From: Hypoxylon rubiginosum
Taxonomy: Eukaryota > Ascomycota > Sordariomycetes > Xylariales > Hypoxylaceae
Direction: 5' to 3'
DNA length: 52,472 nucleotides
NCBI GenBank assembly: GCA_902806565.1
Contig: CADCXA010000005.1
Coordinates: forward strand, 1 to 52,472
Shown here: piece after piece, positions 45,606-52,472 of the stretch
How positions within the stretch are numbered: position 1 is the first letter of the stretch
How the letters are laid out: every line of letters starts with the position of its first letter
Translations under genes and position numbers: made by a program
Notes under the pieces: model-generated
The model's database searches: none
The model's input: the letters and a program-made list of their open reading frames with translations, nothing else
Told to the model about the DNA's origin: nothing

Positions 45606-48093
45606 TTAGTCTACTCGTAGGACTCGGGGTCCCCGCTTCTTAGTAGCCTTCTTCTTCTTGTGTCCCCTCTCGAAAGAGGCGGCCGACGCGTGGTCTCGGC
45701 CCACGTTGTCGAGATCCTTCACCTTGTAGATTCGGATAATCCAGTTCTCGCTGGTGTACGCTTCCTCGAGCGAATTGAGAACCGGGCTCTGGTCAGGAAG
45801 ACGAGCACCTCGGACACGATCCTGAGCCTGTCCGGGAGGGAAGAGCGATGCGTAGTTGTAGTATGACATCTTGTACCTAATTTGAGGGGAAGAAAAAACG
45901 TTAGTAAAAAATACTTTCAGCGAAATCGGGCCGGATTGAAACTTACATCAAGCTGTTCTTCATGGTTTCCGAAGCCTGGTCATCAACCCTGTATTCGCCT
46001 CTGGGTGTGAAGAAATCGCGCTCCTTAACCTCATCAGGCCAGATACCTTCAGCAATTCTCACCATCCACAGGAACTTGTTGATATCGTCACCCGAATAGC
46101 CAAGAAGACCGCCGAATACGACCAGGACGTAGTCAACTTCGTGCTGGCGCATGATTGGGTAGCTCACTTCCTCCCGAGAACTCATGGCCTTGCCGACGGT
46201 GGCGATGTGGGTGTTGTTCCAGGTATTGTTATCAACGAGGGTAGGACGGTCGGCCATACCACCAATTTGGTAACCATAATCCCACCAGGACATGATCTTG
46301 GCATCCTCGTGCGTGTTCTGTCGAAGCCATTGGTAGGCCTCACGGTAATCGTCGATGATATGTTGGCTGCCATCCGGCATCTTGCTTGCCAAGACAACAG
46401 ACGGAGACGAATAAGCGTTCGAAGTTACCCAGGTGCAGTGCTGGACGAAGATGAGAAGGTAGAGTGTCATGCATCCAGCCACGAAGCCCTTGGACAAGTA
46501 GCTGTAGATGCCTACTACAGGTTGAGATGCGGTTCGCAACACGCCGTGTTTCTTCTTTGTAGCAGCGGAATCCGCGGTTTCCTCTTCTACGCCCGCAGGC
46601 TCAGGCGATTTGGCAACGAGGAATGTGTCGAGAAGCTGGGAAACAGCAATAGCAGCAGCCACGCACACGACAGGTGTAAGAGTAAGCATCAATCGCACCA
46701 TGACACCGGCGAAGTAACTTCCAAATAGGGAGTACACGATGATGAAGACATGCTCGTCCTCTAGTCTCTGGAAGCAGAGGTAGACACCAGCTGGGAAGAG
46801 CCAGATCAGCATGTTGAGGTCGAAGAAGAAGGCTGGCCACGCGGTCGGCTGGTGCTCAGACACGGATGCAATGATTGGAATATGAATCTTGGCGTAGCCG
46901 GTGTCCCACAGAGAGTAGAATCGACCAGACCAAGGAGCAATCCATCCGAAGGTAGTGAGGCCTACCAGGGCGAGAACCGCAAGGCCAAACACGCCACCGA
47001 GACCAGCATAGAGGAAAGTCTGGAATTGGCGGCTCGGGACAGCCGAGCGGACATACTCGAGGAATGCCACAAGTTGCAGGAAGCCGAAGATACCTAAGGC
47101 GGGCATGTGCTCGCTAGTGCGGACCGGCAGGAAGCCGACGAAGGGAATCTGCATGCTAGCCAAGGTTCCAAGGGCGTACCACGTGGTATACGAGGTATAG
47201 AGACGCATGCTGAATCTGCCCATGCAGATGAGGACGAATGCGTGCAGAGGAACCAAACACGTAATGAAGGCGTATCCACCCCACGAAGCCACCATGTAAC
47301 CGTAGAACAGAGCGCAGAGAGCACCCCATAGCACGGAACCCAACTTCAAGGCCTTGATCCAGAGATAGAAAGTGAAAACCAAAAGGAAAATGGCGATGGC
47401 CTCGTTATCGTAGGAACCAGCAACGGATCTTGAGATGTAACCCGGGGTAATGCCCATAAAAGCTGCAGCCAGAAGGCCGGCGGATGGGGAGGTGGTCATC
47501 TCATTGGTAAGGAGGTAGGCCGCGAATGCGGTCAGACCGGAGAAGGCTGGGGCCAGAAGCACACAGATGTTCCTGATGTCGATGGGAACAGTTAGGGCTC
47601 GTAGGATATGATAGATGACACCACTTGTGACCATCAGACCGGGATAGAGCGTGCCTCCGGTAACTCGACCGAGTGGGTGCCATGTTCGATCGTCAAACCA
47701 GTCCCAGAAATCGTAGAATCCGTGGGCGACGAGATACTTTGTTGCTCGGAAGTTGAACCACGGGTCGACTACATATGGGGAAGGCGATTGTTAGAGAGAA
47801 CGGTACGTAGGCAAGGGAAGGGGAAGGATTGGGAGCTGCTGGAATGGGAAATTGACTAACACTCGTGGATGATACTCTCGAAGCCTATGGGGTGGTAAGT
47901 TAGCAAGGCGATAATTCAGCTCGAGGAGGAAGAACAAAAACCCACGAATGACGGAGAACAGTCGACTTGCGACTGCGGCACCGGCAATGAAACAGAGAAT
48001 AATAACCCGTAACAATGTCTTGGTGCTCTGGTTCTTGCCCAGGTTGACGAGCAGGTCGACGGGAGAGGAGCTGGCTTCTGTTGCGACAGCCAT
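45606..48093 (-). CDS. STT3: Oligosaccharyltransferase catalytic subunit STT3
   Basis: Four exons: 47946-48093, 47861-47884 (24 bases), 45947-47768 and 45606-45876, giving 754 residues with all phases closing. STT3 transfers the lipid-linked oligosaccharide to Asn in N-X-S/T sites in the ER lumen. Key motifs are FESIIHEFDPWFNFRATKYL (first catalytic DxD-type Asp), DWFDDRTWHPLGRVTGGTLY, SRSVAGSYDNEAIAIF, PTAWPAFFFDLN (SVSEHQPTAW loop), and the WWDYG acceptor-binding motif in IMSWWDYGYQIGG, followed by DNNTWNNTHIATVG. About a dozen membrane segments are visible. The first two introns flank the FESIIHE microexon. The C-terminus ends in a Lys-rich tail. This is an essential single-copy gene in other fungi. 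Confidence 0.96.
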
Positions 48094-49158
48094 TGTGGAA
48101 GGTTGTTGCCTTTGGACAATGCAACTATGTGGTACGTGTCGTCAACATTTGAAAACGGCGTTGCGGAAGATGCAGGGTGCGTTTGGGGGAGTTTTGACGA
48201 TATGATGTTGAATTTCGTTCTCGTTCTTGGCTGCAATGGAAATAAAACCGGGGACCTAAGAGTTAGAGGACAGCTGGAGCTTTCAAACCTTCCGCGCGTC
48301 GCTGCAACAGGAGAGCTCCAGCGGTCCAGTGGCCTGTGTCCGTGCTTACAGGGGTCCCAATTGAACTGAGATGAACGGTACCTTACCTAAGGTACCTAAC
48401 ACAAGGCTAACCAATCAGAAATAATAAAAGCGGAACTAATCGAGTACATACATTATTATACAATTAAGGTGAGGAACTAGGTACCTTTATAACGATAGCA
48501 GCTTATGACCATCATTGAAAGACATGAAGATATGTATAATAATGCATGTATATTAGCAATGTGCAGCATATATGTAGTGTCTTTTAACGGCCTAGACTCA
48601 TGGACTGGTTATATATCCCATTCATCTGGTTGCCTGCCGAGGTGCTAACTATCTATCATCTTCCTTATATTACCTCAAACCACTCTCTCCTATTATACCT
48701 GATGTCTGAGCCAATACTCTGTAAGAACACCATGTAGACACGCAGGAGTAGACAACTTTTCTCTTCTCTTCTTTAAAAATACACATATATAGTTAAAACT
48801 ATGCAAAGTCTGAAGGCGAAGAAACAGGGCAGAAATTCACTCAACGGAGCTGAACGGAGCCATGAGAAGCCATACCATAAAACGATATGTCAGACCTGGC
48901 AAAGTCCCAGTGGTCTAGGTTAGCATAAATCTTGGTATTGTACACATGTACAGCGTGAAACCCAATGAAATCTATGAGGTGGTTTTTCGGATGGCATCGC
49001 AATCGTATGAATACACAGAGCCCGCAAAGTCGTCATCCGAGGAACGACCTTGATCCAACTTTCGATGCTGAGCTCCCTTCCCAGCTACTTCTCCCCCTCC
49101 CCGTCGACTCTATCGTGTTTCCCGTGCGCAGCGAGTCCCATAATTATTATTACATCCC
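48094..49158. other. Intergenic region between STT3 and ATP synthase e
   Basis: Promoter side of STT3 followed by the 3' flank of the ATP synthase e gene. It contains a GGTACCTT/AAGGTACC inverted repeat at 48377-48396. An open frame at 48965-49192 overlaps the neighbouring gene's last exon and is not supported. Confidence 0.45.
48377..48396. repeat. Inverted repeat, 8-bp arms with 4-base loop
   Basis: GGTACCTT at 48377-48384 and AAGGTACC at 48389-48396 are perfect reverse complements. It lies about 290 bases upstream of STT3. Confidence 0.75.
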
Positions 49159-49581
49159 TTACGGATTCTGCGCCGCCAGCTCGTTGAAGTAGGCTTCCAG
49201 GTCGAATTTGGGATCCATCGGGTCTTGGTCCACTAATGGTTGTTTGTCAGTATCTAACCACCTCCGATCCACAGGCAGGTATAAACGTACGAGCACTCTT
49301 TGTCGGGGGTGTCGGGTTCTTGGACTTGACATATTCGGCGCGGGCTTGCTCTATTAATTGTTGCTTGTGTGCGTATTCCCTCTTCGCTGCGGCGGCTCGT
49401 GTCGTCGAGTTGATCGATCTCTGGTGCGTGAAGCCGTAGAAGACGCCGAAGGCAAGAGCCGAGTACCGGAGCACCTGGAAGCAAATGCTGTCAGTTTTTT
49501 GACCCCGTCACGATACCCGGGCGTACGGGGATCGAAGTAGCCGGGGAAAAAACATACGTTGACTCCCGATGTGGTAGACAT
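49159..49581 (-). CDS. TIM11: Mitochondrial ATP synthase subunit e
   Basis: Three exons: 49558-49581 (24 bases), 49291-49474 and 49159-49232, giving 93 residues with phases closing. Subunit e (yeast Atp21/Tim11) is a single-pass inner-membrane protein that supports dimerisation of F1Fo-ATP synthase. The sequence starts MSTTSGVNVLRYSALAFGVF and has a glycine motif in the membrane helix (FGVFYGF). A charged coiled-coil region follows (AAAAKREYAHKQQLIEQARA), and the end is FDLEAYFNELAAQNP. The length is typical. CCAAT boxes lie upstream at 49651-49727. Confidence 0.88.
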
Positions 49582-50296
49582 TGGACCGGTAAATAGCGCG
49601 AACGCTTCAGAGAGGGAACGAGGGATCAATTAGCGATGCACGGATAGGCGATTGGATGCCAATTGGCCCTGTTCCAAGGGGAAGATATTATCGAGGGTTG
49701 GTGGTGCAAGATATGAGGTGGAATTGGTGAGAGCGTGTTACGGATCTATGGACGGCGTCGGGAAATTTCGTAGGCATATTTTTTTCCCCCCAAGCGCAGA
49801 AGCAAGCCACTGTCTTCTGCCACTGCTGCCACAGCTAAACAGGGGGCCGCTAGGTACACGTAAAGATACCTGCTGAGCTTAGTAAGTGGGACAAGGAGCT
49901 AGACACGCTATAGCTGTACTGGCCAATCACGGGTCTTTTGTAGTTTTGAGCTTCGGGTACTTGCCTAAGTACCGTCCGATTAATGAGCTGTACCTGCACT
50001 ATCGGCCGTCGCGATGCCCGACAAAGAAACGCGCATCGTTAAACTCCAAATTTCCCATTAAGGACTTAGTCCAGATTTAGATTTCCATTATACCCAACAC
50101 GTTCAACGCCAGGGGCATTATCCTTTTCGAATCTACTGCGCTCCATCGAACAGACTGCGGAAACACGGAACTCGACCATTTATCGACCTACCTACCATAA
50201 CCGACCGATTCCCTAGTACGACCTAGATCTCGTAAGGGGCACTCCTATATCTAACTAAGGAGAAGCACCCCGGTATGGGGCTTGGTGGAGGACAAG
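49582..50296. other. Divergent promoter region between ATP synthase e and dynein intermediate chain
   Basis: Holds the CCAAT boxes of the ATP synthase e gene. The rest is upstream sequence for the dynein chain. No gene is seen. Confidence 0.5.
49651..49727 (-). promoter_or_regulatory. CCAAT boxes upstream of ATP synthase e
   Basis: ATTGG on the plus strand occurs at 49651-49655, 49662-49666 and 49723-49727, i.e. CCAAT in the direction of transcription, 70 to 146 bases before the ATG. A HAP/CBC role is inferred. Confidence 0.5.
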
Positions 50297-52472
50297 ATGC
50301 AACAAAGACGTGATGAGATTCTAGCAAAGAAAGCAAAGCTCGCCGAGCTCAAGCGACAACGAGAACTAAGGGCGAACCATGCCGCTACTGCTGCTAGAAC
50401 AAGCATAGGCGGGCCTAGCGACGTCAGTCCCAATCTTCGGAAATATTCTTTGTCTACTTTTCCCACCTTGCTAACTAACATGGCAGCTGATTTCCCCCAC
50501 TCCGGGTCGCGACAATCGGAAAGTCATCGAGTCCCTGATTAATAGTCTAGTAGGCGACAGCAGGCCTGCCTCTTCCACAACCGGCGCCGCTTCTCCTGGC
50601 CCGCGAGGCAGCCGTCCCAACAGTGTCTTCAGCGCCGACGACCTAAGCGGTGAGCATTCCGAATATGCTTCCCAGGCAAACGGCCAGCCCGCCTCTTCGC
50701 AGCCACCGCAAGTCTTGACCACCGTCTCTCTCCAAACCATATTCGAGTGCCCGCCATCACCCGTAAAAGAAGTATTTTCCTACAGCAAGGGCGTCCAGAC
50801 TGCAGATGACTGGACGCCGCCCGCTACCCGGTCCCGAGCTTTCTCGGAACTCGACGAAGATGATCTTCCTCCCGGCTTAACGTCCACCCCCAGCAAGCGG
50901 CTGAGCAGGTGGAAACGTGACAGGGAAGAAGAGTTGCGCCAAAATCTACGGCTAGAGATCGAGGAGGAGTTGAAGGCTGCCCGCGAACTAGTTACGGATG
51001 GGCCTCTACAAACTAGTTCCGTTGCGACGTCGAATTTCCCGGCTAGGGCATTAAATAATGAGGAACTCGCAGCCGTCGTGGCATCCGACGAGTTTGTGGA
51101 CTTTGTCGAGCGTTCGACCAAAGTTATCGAGCGAGCTCTCGATATTAGCAACGAATACGATATCCTCACGGATTATTCGCTCCAGGCCCATGATATCGAA
51201 GACGAGGATGAGCAGGCGGGCAACACGGGCGGCAAAGGCCGACGGCGGGTCAAAGAAGTCGTTCAATTTTACGATGAACGGTGGTCCAAGAAGCGCATGA
51301 TTAGTAGCATTGACTTTTCGCCCAAATTCCCCGAGCTCTTACTCGCATCCTATACCAAAAATCCATCCGCTCCCCACGACCCCGACGGCATTGTACAAGT
51401 ATGGAATCAACACCTCCACGACCGACCCGAGTTCCTCTTCCACGCCCAATCCGATATCCTCACCGCCAAATTCTCTCCTTTCCACCCTAATCTAATCATC
51501 GGCGGCACCTATTCCGGCCAGGTCCTCCTCTGGGATACCCGGGCCAAATCCGCCCCCGTGCAGAAGACGCCCCTGACGGGCTCGGGCCACTCGCACCCCG
51601 TGTACTCGGTCGACATCGTCGGCACGCAGAACGCGAACAACATCATCTCGGTGTCGACGGACGGCGCCTTCTGCGTGTGGAGCGTCGACATGCTCTCGCA
51701 GCCGCAGGAATCGCTGACGCTGACGACGCCCCTCCCCGGCAAGTTCGAGGACCTCGCGCCCACGGCCATGGCCTTCCCCCAGGCCGACCCGACCTACTTC
51801 CTCGTCGGCTCCGAGGAGGGGCCCATCTACCCGTGCCACCGCTACGACCGCGCCGGCGCCAAGGCCGGCGTCGACTCCCGCGTCTCGTACAAGGGCCACG
51901 CCGCCCCCGTCATGAGCGTCGGCTTCCACCCGGCCCGCGGCCCCGTCGACCTCGGCGACCTCGTGCTCTCCTCGTCCCTCGACTGGTCCGTTAAGCTGTG
52001 GAAGGTCCGGGCCCCCGCCGCTACTAGTACCATCGCCCTCTCGGCCGACAAGGGCGGAAGCGGCGCGACCAGCGGCGGCGTCGGCGGTTCCTACGCCGTC
52101 CCGCCGCTCCTCGACTTCGTGCGCGAGGACGTCGTCTACGACGCCGCCTGGTCCCCCGTGCGCCCCGGCGTGTTCGCTTTGGTAGACGGCGCCGGCGCCC
52201 TCGAGCTCTGGGACCTGACGCTCGAGACCGAGATACCCGTCGCCCGCATCTCCCCTTCGCCGCGCAAGGACGGCCGCCCCTTGCTCAGCAAGAGCCTCAA
52301 CAAGGTAGCCTGGGAGCCGGCCGACGGCCGGAGGCTGGCCACGGGGGGCATCGACGCGGCCGTCACCGTCTTCGAGGTCGGGCCCGATCTTGGGGGTAAG
52401 GATGCCGTACGCCCCGACGAGTGGAACAGCGTCAAGAAGCTCGTCGCACGGCTTGAGGCTGTGGGTGGCGGG
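50297..52472 (+). CDS. Cytoplasmic dynein intermediate chain (3' end outside window)
   Basis: Exon 1 is 50297-50422. Exon 2 starts at 50487 and stays open to the last base of the window, so 704 residues are visible and the C-terminus is missing. The intron (gtcagt ... ggcag, with branch-like gctaactaac) joins in phase. The N-terminal helix MQQRRDEILAKKAKLAELKR is the dynactin-binding segment of the family. SPTPGRDNRKVIESLINSL, a disordered part and an acidic helical region follow. From about residue 303 comes the WD40 propeller: VVQFYDERWSKKRMISSIDF, NLIIGGTYSGQVLLWDTR, HPVYSVDIVGTQNANNIISV and SSSLDWSVKLWKVR. The chain links dynein heavy chains to dynactin and cargo; in filamentous fungi it is needed for nuclear movement. 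GC content rises sharply after about 51500. Confidence 0.93.

Overview
The window looks like a gene-dense stretch of nuclear chromosome from a filamentous ascomycete, most likely a sordariomycete (possibly Xylariales; the order is a guess). The evidence is short 50-100 nt introns with gtaagt-type donors, branch sites and cag/tag acceptors, GC-rich third codon positions, a Zn2Cys6 regulator, and best family matches that are all fungal. I assembled 19 protein-coding genes by hand-splicing plus one intron-containing tRNA gene. Exon phases close for every complete model except PPE1, which is one base short. No CRISPR array, rRNA gene, virus-like gene, intact transposon or recognisable secondary-metabolite cluster was seen.

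Layout. 1-9.1 kb: an old-yellow-enzyme oxidoreductase (+), a 53-residue Cys-rich protein (-), pyroglutamyl peptidase I (-), a small glycine-zipper membrane protein (+), and an MBD4-like DNA glycosylase (-). 9.1-16 kb: an AT-rich island, then three minus-strand metabolic genes: cytochrome c1, DAHP synthase (ARO3 type) and a FAR-17a/AIG1-type lipid hydrolase. An 11-bp minisatellite lies just upstream of the last. 16.5-29 kb: a WD40-cyclophilin (PPWD1 type, -), a tandem-repeat-rich divergent promoter, a Zn2Cys6 transcription factor (+), the GINS subunit Sld5 (+), and PP2A methylesterase Ppe1 (+) convergent with dihydrouridine synthase Dus2 (-). 31-44 kb: a large fungal-specific protein, an FHA-kinase-FHA checkpoint-type kinase, and a second large fungal protein with Cys/His clusters (all +). 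44.9-52.5 kb: tRNA-Thr(AGT) (+), oligosaccharyltransferase subunit STT3 (-), ATP synthase subunit e (-), and a cytoplasmic dynein intermediate chain (+) cut by the window edge.

The genes do not form one pathway. Two are respiratory (cytochrome c1 and ATP synthase e), and both have clustered CCAAT boxes upstream; in cytochrome c1 three boxes are spaced exactly 20 bp apart. Three concern genome maintenance (MBD4-like glycosylase, Sld5, Rad53-like kinase). The rest are housekeeping.

The most notable signals are reading-frame breaks. There is an apparent one-base deletion in PPE1. In the first FHA domain of the kinase, a pair of compensating frameshifts leaves about 18 conserved residues encoded out of frame. 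I found no clearly novel multi-gene system. The strongest under-described items are the two large fungal proteins, the 53-residue Cys protein and the N-terminally extended glycosylase.
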